The position numbers and the translations under genes were made by a program. A DNA stretch of 64,000 nucleotides from Streptomyces antibioticus (GTDB taxonomy: Bacteria > Actinomycetota > Actinomycetes > Streptomycetales > Streptomycetaceae), in the NCBI RefSeq assembly GCF_002019855.1, contig NZ_CM007717.1, positions 7,015,750 to 7,079,749 of the forward strand, read 5' to 3'. Under the pieces are notes generated by a model, which was not told the DNA's origin, searched no databases, and was given only the letters and a program-made list of their open reading frames with translations. Shown here one piece after another: positions 43,692 through 51,185 of this stretch (positions are counted from its first letter, which is position 1; every line of letters begins with the position of its first letter).

Positions 43692-44002
43692 CCGGCACCG
43701 CGCAGGTGGGGCTTGCTGTTCTCGCGCTGGCCTTCGTCATGGTCGTCCTCGTCATCCGCTGGGCACTCACCCCCCTTCCGGCAGCAGGCCGACACCGCGG
43801 CAGTCGCCGGCCGGTCGAGGAGTTTGTGCCCGGCCACCATCTGATCCCGGCGCTCGCGGTCCACGGGCCGGGCTGGCCGGTCGCCGCGTTCGGGTACTGC
43901 GCCGGCTGCCGTGCGGAAGTACCGGTCGCCGTCCACGCGGGCGCCCACCGCTGCGACGCCCACGGACACGTCACCATCCATACGGCAGGGGGCGCCCGGT
44001 GA
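43688..44002 (+). CDS. Membrane protein with Cys/His-rich tail
   Basis: 104 residues. One N-terminal transmembrane helix (about 7-27) and a small likely zinc site (GYCAGCRAEVPVAVHAGAHRC). Overlaps the methyltransferase start by GTGA. Confidence 0.63.
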   Translation: MTGTAQVGLAVLALAFVMVVLVIRWALTPLPAAGRHRGSRRPVEEFVPGHHLIPALAVHGPGWPVAAFGYCAGCRAEVPVAVHAGAHRCDAHGHVTIHTAGGAR

Positions 44003-44667
44003 AGCGCACTGTTCTCGACCTGTACTGCTGCCAGGGCGGAGCCACCGCCGGCTACCAGGCCGCCGGATACACCGTGGTCGGTGTCGACCTCGACGACCAG
44101 CCCCGCTACATCGGCGACGAATTCTGGCAGTCCGACGCGATCAGCTTCCTCACCGTCCACGCCGACTGGATCCGCCGTGAGGTCGCGTTCGTCCACGCAT
44201 CCCCGCCGTGCCAGTTCGACTCCGACTGCCAGCGGATCCAGGACAACGAGCACCCGGACCTGATCGAGCCCACCCGTGTGGCGCTCGAAGACCTCGGCCT
44301 GCCGTATGTGATCGAGAACGTGGGCGGGGCGGTTCCGAAGCTGCGGGAGCCGGTGATGCTGTGCGGTGCCATGTTCGGCCTGGCCCGCACGTACCGGCAC
44401 CGCTACTTCTCTACCGGCGGCTGGGCCCTCCCGCAGCCCGGACACCCGGAGCACGCAGTCCGCCAGGTGAAGCTCGGCCGTTCCGCCCTCAACGGCGAGG
44501 CCATCCAGGCGATCGGGAACTTCGCCGGCGTCGGCATCATCCGCAGCGAGTGGGGTGTGCCGTGGATGAACCGGGACGGCATCCGCGAAGCGATCCCGCC
44601 CGCCTACGCGGAGTGGATCGGCCGCCAGTTCGCCGGGCACCTGGCCGCCAAGGAGGTAGCCGCGTGA
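43999..44667 (+). CDS. Short C5-cytosine-methyltransferase-like protein, copy 1
   Basis: 222 residues, GTG at 43999. Motif I DLYCCQGGATAGY, catalytic-loop motif IV ASPPCQ and motif VI VIENV are all present, as in C5 DNA methyltransferases, but the protein is only about 220 residues and lacks a normal target-recognition domain. One of three related copies in this element (also 51182 and 55138), all ending with IPPAYAEWIG-type sequence. Likely modifies element DNA to avoid restriction. No partner nuclease is beside it. Confidence 0.85.
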   Translation: MKRTVLDLYCCQGGATAGYQAAGYTVVGVDLDDQPRYIGDEFWQSDAISFLTVHADWIRREVAFVHASPPCQFDSDCQRIQDNEHPDLIEPTRVALEDLGLPYVIENVGGAVPKLREPVMLCGAMFGLARTYRHRYFSTGGWALPQPGHPEHAVRQVKLGRSALNGEAIQAIGNFAGVGIIRSEWGVPWMNRDGIREAIPPAYAEWIGRQFAGHLAAKEVAA

Positions 44668-45050
44668 GCCGCTACGACTGGATGGCTGACGCCCGCTGCG
44701 CCCAGACGGATCCCGGCCTGTGGCACTCCGACGACGGCGCCAACTACACCGAGGCCAAACGGATCTGTGCCCGCTGCCCGGTCCGCGCCCAGTGCGCCGC
44801 ACACACCGCACGTCTCGACCTCGAGGTCACCGCCCACGACAAGCACGGGCTGTGGGCCGGGCAGACCAAGAGCCAGCGTGAGGCTGGCCGGGCGAACGCG
44901 GAGCGTGAGGAACGGACAGCCGCGATCCTGCGGCTCTTGAAGCGGGGCGGCATGGAACCGGAAGAGATCGCCGCGCTGGTGGGGTGCAGCCCCCGCACCG
45001 TGTGGCGGGTCCAGAAGGCCCACCGTGAGCAGATGGGGAGGGCCGCGTGA
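44664..45050 (+). CDS. WhiB-like protein with C-terminal helix-turn-helix
   Basis: 128 residues, GTG at 44664. The four iron-sulphur cysteines are C12, C35, C38 and C44 (C-x22-C-x2-C-x5-C), followed by the GLWAGQT turn. A second part reads PEEIAALVGCSPRTVWRVQKAH, a helix-turn-helix that most WhiB proteins lack. Probably a redox-responsive regulator made by the element. Confidence 0.87.
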   Translation: MSRYDWMADARCAQTDPGLWHSDDGANYTEAKRICARCPVRAQCAAHTARLDLEVTAHDKHGLWAGQTKSQREAGRANAEREERTAAILRLLKRGGMEPEEIAALVGCSPRTVWRVQKAHREQMGRAA

Positions 45051-45322
45051 TGGCGGCGGGTACGGACCTGCCGCGTTTCGACGCGCTCGCCCTCGCCGGG
45101 AACACCGCGACGGAAGTGCAGCGGGCCGCCCTCCACGCCGTACTCGCCGGCACCAGCGTCGGCGAGCGGCAGGAGTTCCTCGACGCCCTCGGCCTGCTCC
45201 CCACCACCCGCCACACCACCCACGGCCTGGCCGGCTTCCAGGCGGGCTGTGTGTGCCGGGACTGCCGCAAAGCCGGACGCGACCACAACCGCAAGCACAC
45301 CACCCGGGAGGTGACCCCCTGA
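45047..45322 (+). CDS. Small Cys/His protein
   Basis: 91 residues. The C-terminus GCVCRDCRKAGRDHNRKHT has three cysteines and two histidines and could bind zinc. Overlaps both neighbours (GTGA and TGATG). Function unknown. Confidence 0.62.
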   Translation: MMAAGTDLPRFDALALAGNTATEVQRAALHAVLAGTSVGERQEFLDALGLLPTTRHTTHGLAGFQAGCVCRDCRKAGRDHNRKHTTREVTP

Positions 45323-46203
45323 TGCCGTTCACCCAACAGATCGACCGCGAACCCGTCCTGCGGCTTCTCCGCCTCGGCACCATGACCGAAACCGCCATCG
45401 CCAAACAGCTCGGCATCAGCCGGCCCACCGTCCACAAAATCCGCACCCAACACGGACTCCCCGCACCACTGCGCGGATCCACACCCAAGCACCCCAGCCT
45501 CGAAGCCGCTTACCACGCCCACGCTCAGCCCAGCACAGACGGGCACATCCTGTGGACCGGCGGCCGCCGCGGCGACACCCCCGTCATCCAACGCAGGCAC
45601 ACCTCCCACTCCGTCTACCGCATCGCGTTCCGCATCCGCCACGGCCGCAACCCCGAAGGCCGCGCCACCCTCGCCTGCAACACGCCGGGCTGTGTCGCCG
45701 GAGCGCACCTCGAAGACCAGGCGATGCGCAACGCCCGCCGCCAATACGAGCAGGCGCAGCGCCGCCGCCTCCCGAAGGGGCCGGCCGCCAACGGCACCCG
45801 CACAGACGTCCTCGCCCTGATCGGGCAGGGCATGTCGAACCGGCAGATCGGCATCTTGCTGCGCACCAACCCGCTGCGCGTGGCCCGGATCCGGGCTGAG
45901 GAGGGCATGCCGAACGTGACGCGGGTGGTGGCGCCGCTGGACGACTGCTGGCGCACCCACACCCGACTGGTTGAGGGCGGGCATGTGGAATGGACGGGGC
46001 AGCGCCGTGAAGGGGCGCCCGTTCTCACCTGGCAGAACCGCAGTCATCAGGCCCGACGGATCGCGTTCCGGATGGGGCATGGGCGGGAGCCGGAGGGGCG
46101 GGTGAAAGCAGGCTGCAACTTCCCGGACTGTGTCGCGCCCGACCACATGGAAGACGCCCGCCTCCGCGCCCTGTACGCCGCCGTTCTCGGGGCCGTGGCG
46201 TGA
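45322..46203 (+). CDS. Internally duplicated HTH plus HNH-like protein
   Basis: 293 residues with two similar halves. Each has a short helix-turn-helix (TETAIAKQLGISRPTVHKIR; SNRQIGILLRTNPLRVARIR), then W(T)G..R, a GHGR/RHGR-x-PEGR stretch and an HNH-type zinc end (CNTPGCVAGAHLED; CNFPDCVAPDHMED). Single units of this kind look like phage HNH endonucleases; a tandem copy could act on two sites or be a DNA-binding relic. The first helix-turn-helix resembles those of homing enzymes. Confidence 0.75.
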   Translation: MPFTQQIDREPVLRLLRLGTMTETAIAKQLGISRPTVHKIRTQHGLPAPLRGSTPKHPSLEAAYHAHAQPSTDGHILWTGGRRGDTPVIQRRHTSHSVYRIAFRIRHGRNPEGRATLACNTPGCVAGAHLEDQAMRNARRQYEQAQRRRLPKGPAANGTRTDVLALIGQGMSNRQIGILLRTNPLRVARIRAEEGMPNVTRVVAPLDDCWRTHTRLVEGGHVEWTGQRREGAPVLTWQNRSHQARRIAFRMGHGREPEGRVKAGCNFPDCVAPDHMEDARLRALYAAVLGAVA

Positions 46204-46493
46204 GCGCCTACACCGGGCAGGTGCCCGACTCGGATCCGGGTGGGGACTGGCGGTTGCAAGGACTGTGCCGCAGCGAGGACCCCGACAGTTGGTTCCCGGT
46301 GGGTGCCACGCCTGCGGCAAAAGCGGCGGAGCGGCATGCGAAAGCGGTGTGCTGGCGGTGCCCGGTGCGGGTGGTGTGCGGGCGGTGGGCGCTCGACCAT
46401 CGTGAGCCGGTCGGGGTGTGGGGCGGGTTGTCGGAGGGCGAGCGTCGGGCGATCCTGCGCCGCCGCGGGGTCCGCCTCCCGGAGATCGCGTGA
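46200..46493 (+). CDS. WhiB-like protein
   Basis: 97 residues, GTG start overlapping the previous stop. Cysteines C23, C51, C54 and C60 match the WhiB pattern and the GVWGGLSEGERR turn is intact, followed by a basic tail (RRAILRRRGVR) that should contact DNA. Second WhiB of the element. Confidence 0.9.
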   Translation: MSAYTGQVPDSDPGGDWRLQGLCRSEDPDSWFPVGATPAAKAAERHAKAVCWRCPVRVVCGRWALDHREPVGVWGGLSEGERRAILRRRGVRLPEIA

Positions 46494-46783
46494 GCGCCCG
46501 GTGCGCGCACTGGATCGGCGCCGAGCAGCGGTACTGCGAGGCGACCGAGGGAGTGCGTCTGTACCTTCCCGGGCTTGCCTGCCCGCTCCACACCCCGTCC
46601 GCGCTGGCCGGGAAGCCGGAGCCGCAGCCGGGCAAGGGGCGGCTGCCGGGGGCGTGGACGACGCCGTCGCCGATCAGCGACTCGCGGGTCCATGACGCGC
46701 GTGCGATCGCGTCCGGGAAGCGCCGGTCCTCGCCTCACACCTACCGGGCGGCGCAGGCCGCCGTCGACCACAAGACCAACTGA
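46490..46783 (+). CDS. Small Cys-containing hypothetical protein
   Basis: 97 residues, GTG start. C-x-H-W at the N-terminus, CEAT and CPLH suggest a small metal site; the second half is Pro/Ser-rich and basic. Function unknown. Confidence 0.58.
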   Translation: MSARCAHWIGAEQRYCEATEGVRLYLPGLACPLHTPSALAGKPEPQPGKGRLPGAWTTPSPISDSRVHDARAIASGKRRSSPHTYRAAQAAVDHKTN

Positions 46784-46786
46784 ATC

Positions 46787-46822
46787 GGGGCCGCCCCGAC
46801 TTCCCCCAACCGGGGCGGCCCC
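46787..46822. terminator. GC-rich hairpin
   Basis: Perfect 12 bp stem GGGGCCGCCCCG/CGGGGCGGCCCC in the 64 bp gap between two genes. Confidence 0.7.
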
Positions 46823-46847
46823 ACCCCTCGACTGAACGGAGGACCCC

Positions 46848-47171
46848 ATGCCCGCACAACAACCCACCCTCGACGGCACCCTCCCCACCCCTGCCCCCGA
46901 CTACCACACCTGGTGCGACCAAGTCCGGCCCGCGTTCGTCGAAGCCGCGCGCACTGGCCAGCGCTTCACCACCTACGAGATCGCCCGCGAGAACGACCTC
47001 CCCGAACCGCCCTGCGCCCGCGCCGACTGGGGCAATTTCACGCAGTCCCTGGTGCGTGACGGGCTCCTCGAACACTGCGGCTTCGACCGCTCGCTACGTC
47101 CCACCGGAGAGCACTCAGCCGTGTCGGTTTGGCGCGGCACCCGCGCCGCGCAAGCGGGGAGAGCCGCATGA
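46848..47171 (+). CDS. Hypothetical protein
   Basis: 107 residues, ATG with GGAGG upstream. A probable winged helix (FTTYEIARENDLPEPP and WGNFTQSLVRDGLLEH) is the only visible feature. Coupled to the zinc-ribbon peptide by ATGA. Confidence 0.62.
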   Translation: MPAQQPTLDGTLPTPAPDYHTWCDQVRPAFVEAARTGQRFTTYEIARENDLPEPPCARADWGNFTQSLVRDGLLEHCGFDRSLRPTGEHSAVSVWRGTRAAQAGRAA

Positions 47172-47248
47172 ACTGCCCCCGCTGCCACGCCCCGGTCCCG
47201 CCCGCCGCCGGCTTCTGCAAGCACTGCACGGCACCCGTCGGCCAGTAG
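47168..47248 (+). CDS. 26-residue zinc-ribbon peptide
   Basis: Very small ORF, MNCPRCHAPVPPAAGFCKHC and six more residues. Two CxxC knuckles make a complete zinc ribbon. ATGA overlap with the gene before supports expression. A terminator-like stem (47262-47281) follows. Confidence 0.55.
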   Translation: MNCPRCHAPVPPAAGFCKHCTAPVGQ

Positions 47249-47261
47249 CCGCACACGACAA

Positions 47262-47281
47262 CGGGCCCCGTCTGGGGCCCG
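47262..47281. terminator. Bidirectional hairpin terminator
   Basis: CGGGCCCC/GGGGCCCG with a four-base loop, between the zinc-ribbon peptide (+) and the GIY-YIG gene (-). Confidence 0.68.
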
Positions 47282-47303
47282 CGAGGAGAGGAGGGGGACG
47301 GTG

Positions 47304-47741
47304 TCAGGACTCGGAGCGCTGCCGCTGCTGGTACGCGCGGATCTCGCTCTTGATGTACATGCGCACGTCGGCCGCGCGCGCGAGGCCCTTCTCCGCGCAC
47401 AGCTTGCCGTAGTCCTCCCACGTGTCGTCGTCGATGCGGACGATGCGCGACGGCTTGGTGCCCTCCTTTGTCGTCACGCCCTCGAAGGGCTGCGGGCTGT
47501 CCTGCTTGTTGTAGAGCGGCAGTTCGGCGGCGATCACGGCGACTTCGGCCGCAGCGGCGTCGGTCCGCGACTCGTGCCACTCGATGCGCTTCTCGGTGAC
47601 GTCAGGCCACCAGCTCTTGGAAGTGGCGTGCTCCGCCCAGCGGTTGTCGGGATTGAAGGTGATCCCGACGTAGAGCAACCGCCCCTCGGTGTCGAAGAGG
47701 CGGTACAGGGCGGTCCGGCGGGTCATGTCGATACGCGGCAC
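47304..47741 (-). CDS. GIY-YIG nuclease-domain protein
   Basis: 145 residues. The N-terminal domain reads ALYRLFDTEGRLLYVGITFNPDNRWAEH: the GIY-YIG strands appear as ALYRL and LYVGI, with the conserved Arg after. The C-terminal tail (DDDTWEDYGKLCAEKGLARAADVRMYI) looks like a ribbon-helix-helix or similar DNA-binding segment. It is the second gene of a minus-strand pair with a Phd/YefM-type antitoxin, 15 bp apart, so it could be the toxin or simply an accessory nuclease. Confidence 0.8.
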   Translation of the reverse strand: MPRIDMTRRTALYRLFDTEGRLLYVGITFNPDNRWAEHATSKSWWPDVTEKRIEWHESRTDAAAAEVAVIAAELPLYNKQDSPQPFEGVTTKEGTKPSRIVRIDDDTWEDYGKLCAEKGLARAADVRMYIKSEIRAYQQRQRSES

Positions 47742-47756
47742 GGGCAGTCTCCTCGG

Positions 47757-47957
47757 TCAGGCCGGGGGACTGTCTCCCCCTGGCTTCTTCTTCTCCTCGA
47801 TGGCTTCCGCGTCCGGTACGGGCACGATCGCGGCCACGCGCCGACCCCGGCTGGTCACGTAGGTGATCTGGCCGTAGACGGCGGTGTCGTTCACGACGTC
47901 GGACAGCTTGGCCCTCAGGTCGCGGATTCCGATCTCAGCGCTTGTGTTCGCAGGCAT
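47757..47957 (-). CDS. Phd/YefM-type antitoxin
   Basis: 66 residues from the ATG at 47957. IGIRDLRAKLSDVVNDTAVYGQITYVTSRGRRVAAIVP is the classic Phd/YefM DNA-binding fold; the acidic/Lys tail would contact the partner. A promoter with -10 TACCCT about 11 bp before the ATG and -35 TTGGGT 18 bp further up fits a leaderless transcript. No standard Doc or YoeB toxin is beside it. Confidence 0.82.
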   Translation of the reverse strand: MPANTSAEIGIRDLRAKLSDVVNDTAVYGQITYVTSRGRRVAAIVPVPDAEAIEEKKKPGGDSPPA

Positions 47958-48090
47958 ACGCACAGGGTAGCTGAGGTACATCTGCGTACCCAAGTGTACA
48001 CTAGGGACTACGTCGGGAAGGCGAGGCCCCCCTGAAGGGGGCGCAGTTCGTCATGCCCTGACCAGTAACACCGGCGAGAAGAGAGACCAC

Positions 48091-48996
48091 GTGAAGATCC
48101 GGCGCAGCAGGCTGACGGGGGACTTCCTCCAAGTCCCCAACGCCACCGTGCGGGACGACCGACTCAGCCACATGGCGCGCGGCATCCTCGTCGAACTCCT
48201 CAGCCGACCCGACGGATGGGAGGCGACCGCCGACGACATGTGGCGCGCCTCCGTCGCCAAGCACGGCAAGAACAGCCCCGGCCGCCGCGCCTTCCGCGCC
48301 GCCTTCGCCGAGCTGAAGGAACACGGCTATCTCTCCGCCGGCAAGGACGTCCTGTCCGGAGGCCGGTACGGCACCGTGCTCACCCTCACCGACGTACCGC
48401 ACGCTGGTACGTCGGCGCCACCTGCGGAAACGCGAGAAACCGCAGGTCACTCCGACGTGCCGCACGCTGGTACGTCGGAGACCACCACCGACGTACCACC
48501 TGCCGGTACGTCGGTCCCACCAGGGCAAATGACCATTCCCGCAGGTCGCACCGACGTACCGCTTTCCGACGTGCCACACGCTGGTACGTCTAAAGAAGAA
48601 AACGGTGAGACGAACACGGGGAAGAACACGACTTCTTCTTCCGCCGCCGCCAAGCGAGACGACGAAGATCTCTCCGCCTTCGGAGCCTTCTGGATCGTCT
48701 ACCCCAAGAGCCGCAACCGCCCGGCCACCCTCACCGCCTGGCGCGAAGCCCTGGCGAAGGGCGCGGACCCGGAGAAGATCGCGGCCGCTGCGCAGGCCTA
48801 CGCCCGAGAGCGGGCCGGCGAAGACCAGCGCTACACGAAGTACTCCGCCAACTGGCTGCGTGAAGAGCGCTACGAGGACGACTACGCCTCCGCCCAAGCG
48901 CCCGGCGAACGTCCCGCGCTCCGCGCCGTGTCCGGCGGCTGGCAGCCCTGGCGCAACCCCACCGACCAGTCCGTCTACGACGAACCCCTCATCTAA
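48091..48996 (+). CDS. Lambda O-like replication initiator
   Basis: 301 residues. The N-terminal winged helix (residues ~15-95: GDFLQVPNATVRDDRLSHMARGILVELLSRPDG and HGYLSAGKDVLSGGRYGTVLTLT) is of the phage replication-protein type. The middle is a repeated linker, DVPHAGTS with variants four times, coded by palindromic iterons. The C-terminal part FWIVYPKSRNRPATLTAWREAL...KYSANWLREERYEDDY is a replisome-organiser domain, which in lambda-type systems binds the helicase loader complex. The next gene is that loader. Confidence 0.8.
   Translation: MKIRRSRLTGDFLQVPNATVRDDRLSHMARGILVELLSRPDGWEATADDMWRASVAKHGKNSPGRRAFRAAFAELKEHGYLSAGKDVLSGGRYGTVLTLTDVPHAGTSAPPAETRETAGHSDVPHAGTSETTTDVPPAGTSVPPGQMTIPAGRTDVPLSDVPHAGTSKEENGETNTGKNTTSSSAAAKRDDEDLSAFGAFWIVYPKSRNRPATLTAWREALAKGADPEKIAAAAQAYARERAGEDQRYTKYSANWLREERYEDDYASAQAPGERPALRAVSGGWQPWRNPTDQSVYDEPLI
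48389..48592. other. Candidate origin of replication: four palindromic iterons inside the initiator gene
   Basis: Four 27 bp units, CCGACGTACC-N7-GGTACGTCGG, begin at 48389, 48452, 48488 and 48566; units 1 and 3 have perfect arms, unit 2 one mismatch and unit 4 three. An extra half-site lies at 48551. A different dyad, ACCTGCGG/CCGCAGGT, sits between units 1 and 2. An A-rich stretch (48592-48645, with AAAGAAGAAAA) follows, as the unwinding element does in lambda. Confidence 0.75.
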
Positions 48997-49007
48997 GGAC
49001 CCCCAGC

Positions 49008-49793
49008 ATGACCAACCACTGGACCCCACCCAGCCACCGCCGCCCCAAGCTCGACCTCGCCGCCCTCGGCATCCCCGCCGGCCGCTACATCCTCCCCGAC
49101 CCCACCGACTTCCTCCTCACCCCCGAAGGCACCAACGAAGGCGCCGCCCGCATCCACGACTACCTCAACCGCAAGACCGGACACGACACCCTCCAGCCCG
49201 CCGAACTCGACTTCGTCCGCCAACACTTCCTCAACGCCGCCGAAGAACAGCGCCAGAGGGCCATCACCCACTTCGAGTCCAAAGTCCCCCGCCGCTACAT
49301 CAGCGCCCGCCCCACCGACCTCGCCACCGCCTGGGCCCACACCGTCACCACCACCCCCGAGACCACCCGAAGCCTCCTCATCATCGGCCCCACCGGAACC
49401 GGCAAAACCCACTACGCCTACTCCGTCCTCCGCGCCCTCGCCGAAACCGGCGCCGCCCTCAAGTGGGCTGCCTACACCGCCGCCGACCTCTACGCCCAAC
49501 TCCGCCCCCGCACCGGCCGCGACAGCGAAGCCACCTTCGAGCAGATCGTCGGCGCCGACGTCCTCTTCGTCGACGACCTCGCCGCCGCCAAACTCACCGA
49601 GTGGACCGAAGAGGTCACCTACCGGCTCATCAACCACCGCTACGAGCAATGCAAGCCCGGCATCTTCACCAGCAACGTCCCGCCCGCCCAACTCCGTGAC
49701 GCCCTCGGCGAACGCATCGCCTCCCGCCTCACCGAGATGTGCGAACGCGTCGCACTCAAGGGCGACGACCGACGCAAGGGGATGGCCGCATGA
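49008..49793 (+). CDS. DnaC/IstB-like AAA+ helicase loader
   Basis: 261 residues, ATG 12 bp after the initiator. Walker A GPTGTGKT (residues 127-134), Walker B DVLFVDDL (184-191), sensor-like TSNVPP near the end. It should load the host DnaB helicase at the element origin, like lambda P or DnaC. Downstream gene overlaps by ATGA. Confidence 0.88.
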   Translation: MTNHWTPPSHRRPKLDLAALGIPAGRYILPDPTDFLLTPEGTNEGAARIHDYLNRKTGHDTLQPAELDFVRQHFLNAAEEQRQRAITHFESKVPRRYISARPTDLATAWAHTVTTTPETTRSLLIIGPTGTGKTHYAYSVLRALAETGAALKWAAYTAADLYAQLRPRTGRDSEATFEQIVGADVLFVDDLAAAKLTEWTEEVTYRLINHRYEQCKPGIFTSNVPPAQLRDALGERIASRLTEMCERVALKGDDRRKGMAA

Positions 49794-50113
49794 GCGAGCC
49801 CATCACCCTCTCCGACGCCCGCGCCCTCATGGCCGAGAACGACGCCGGCCGATTCATCAAGACCCAGATGGCCGACGCCCAACGCGCCGCCGCCCATCGG
49901 CGCGCCCTCGTCCTCCGCCACCCCGACCTCGCCGAACAGCTCACCAAGCCACCCATCAACCACGCCCGGCCCGACGTCTGGACCGGCTACATCCCACCGG
50001 CCACCGACTGCACCGGCGCCATCAACACCGCCGCATGCCGGCCCGCTCTCCTCGCACTCATCGCCGAAGCCAAACGCCGCACCGCCCCTGTCCAGAAGGG
50101 ACAAGCCGCATGA
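49790..50113 (+). CDS. Hypothetical protein
   Basis: 107 residues, helical N-terminal half (LSDARALMAENDAGRFIKTQ), Pro-rich middle. ATGA overlaps at both ends tie it to the replication genes. No domain recognised. Confidence 0.63.
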   Translation: MSEPITLSDARALMAENDAGRFIKTQMADAQRAAAHRRALVLRHPDLAEQLTKPPINHARPDVWTGYIPPATDCTGAINTAACRPALLALIAEAKRRTAPVQKGQAA

Positions 50114-50379
50114 CCGTCGCCCCGCCCGCCGAAGGCAAGTGCCGCCGCTGCCGACAGACCCGCCCTCTCTTCCCCCGCAAGCCCGACCACGACTGCATCG
50201 ACACCCTCGGCCGCGTCGACCTCATCGAAGCCGCCCGACTGATCGCGGAGATCGAGGACCAGGGCGACCACTGGTGCACCCGCCGTATCGAGGGCCTGCC
50301 GAACTACCGGCTCTGCGTCCGCTGCTTCGACGCTGACGCCGCCGAGGAAGAGGAATTCATCAAGGAGCACGAGCTGTGA
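50110..50379 (+). CDS. Small zinc-finger-like protein
   Basis: 89 residues with CRRCRQTRPLF and a second pair, RLCVRCFDAD, near the acidic C-terminus: two CxxC knuckles probably binding one zinc. Operon member, function unknown. Confidence 0.65.
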   Translation: MTVAPPAEGKCRRCRQTRPLFPRKPDHDCIDTLGRVDLIEAARLIAEIEDQGDHWCTRRIEGLPNYRLCVRCFDADAAEEEEFIKEHEL

Positions 50380-50675
50380 CCGTCATCCCGCCCGCGGCGA
50401 TCGCCGTCATCGCGGCGGCCCTGGACGACTACCGCCTCACCACCCCCAGCCACCAGCAAACCCCCCACGGAGCAGCAGAACGCGCCGCCGAATACCTCAC
50501 AACATCCGGCTGGGGCCTCCACGTCCCCCGCGGCGGCGAACCCCAACCGCCCTCCCGTGACCGGGCCGCATGCCCGGCCTGCTGCGTCCGCCACCTGATC
50601 ACCCTGGCCGGCCGCATCCGCCGACACGGACCCCACGGCCACCCCTGCCCCGGCAGCGGCACCCCCGCCCCCTGA
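50376..50675 (+). CDS. Small hypothetical protein ending inside the 132 bp repeat
   Basis: 99 residues, GTG start. N-terminal helix IAVIAAALDDYRLTTP and a CPACC-containing middle. Its stop codon lies within the first copy of the 132 bp repeat. Function unknown. Confidence 0.6.
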   Translation: MTVIPPAAIAVIAAALDDYRLTTPSHQQTPHGAAERAAEYLTTSGWGLHVPRGGEPQPPSRDRAACPACCVRHLITLAGRIRRHGPHGHPCPGSGTPAP

Positions 50676-50796
50676 CCAGCGGAAACCAACAAGACCACCA
50701 CACACCACACCCACCCCCAACCAACGACACCACCGCCCCCCTTTTCCGTGCATGCCATCCATCACCACAGAACGGACACCATGAACACGACAGACG
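50665..50796. repeat. 132 bp exact direct repeat, copy 1
   Basis: Identical to 54492-54623. Covers the end of one gene, a C/A-rich leader (CCACACACCACACCCACCCC) with a CCGCCCCCCTTTT run, and the first five codons (MNTTD) of the next gene. The sequences differ on both sides. Confidence 0.95.
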
Positions 50797-51185
50797 CCCA
50801 CCTGTGGGAAGTCGATCACCCGTACTACTGCTCAGAAGGGAACTTCTTCAAGACCGGCCAGCACGAGCACTTCGCCTCCTGGCAGGACTTCACCGCCGAG
50901 ACAGGGTTCGTCGACGGCGACCGCGACATGAACTTCCTCATCCGCTGGGACTGGCGCAAGCCCGGCCACCACGGCTGGGACGGCGACGAGTACCTGCTGC
51001 TGTTTTTCGTCCTCCAACGCAAGGCGTGGCTGCTGTCGAAGCAGATCCCTGTCACGGAGGCCGACGAACCCGCAGTGCGCGCGTTCCTCGCCGACTGTGC
51101 GGCCACGATGCGCGCCGTCTGGGAGCCGCTCCTGGAGCCCGCCCCTGCCGCTGCTGCCGCCGGCACCACCCAGGACCCGGAATGA
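50781..51185 (+). CDS. Hypothetical protein, repeat-derived N-terminus (copy 1)
   Basis: 134 residues, ATG at 50781 with GAACGGACACC upstream. Starts MNTTD like the 54608 protein and ends PAAAAAGTTQDPE like its AAVAAGATQDPA, but the bodies differ: here Trp/Asp/Phe-rich (WRKPGHHGWDGDEYLLLFF). This looks like a domain swap between shared ends. ATGA into the methyltransferase. Confidence 0.65.
   Translation: MNTTDAHLWEVDHPYYCSEGNFFKTGQHEHFASWQDFTAETGFVDGDRDMNFLIRWDWRKPGHHGWDGDEYLLLFFVLQRKAWLLSKQIPVTEADEPAVRAFLADCAATMRAVWEPLLEPAPAAAAAGTTQDPE

Noticed and set aside
48389..48592. Possible CRISPR array
   Set aside because: Four palindromic units with uneven spacing (63, 36, 78 bp) lie in a coding frame, with no leader and no cas genes.
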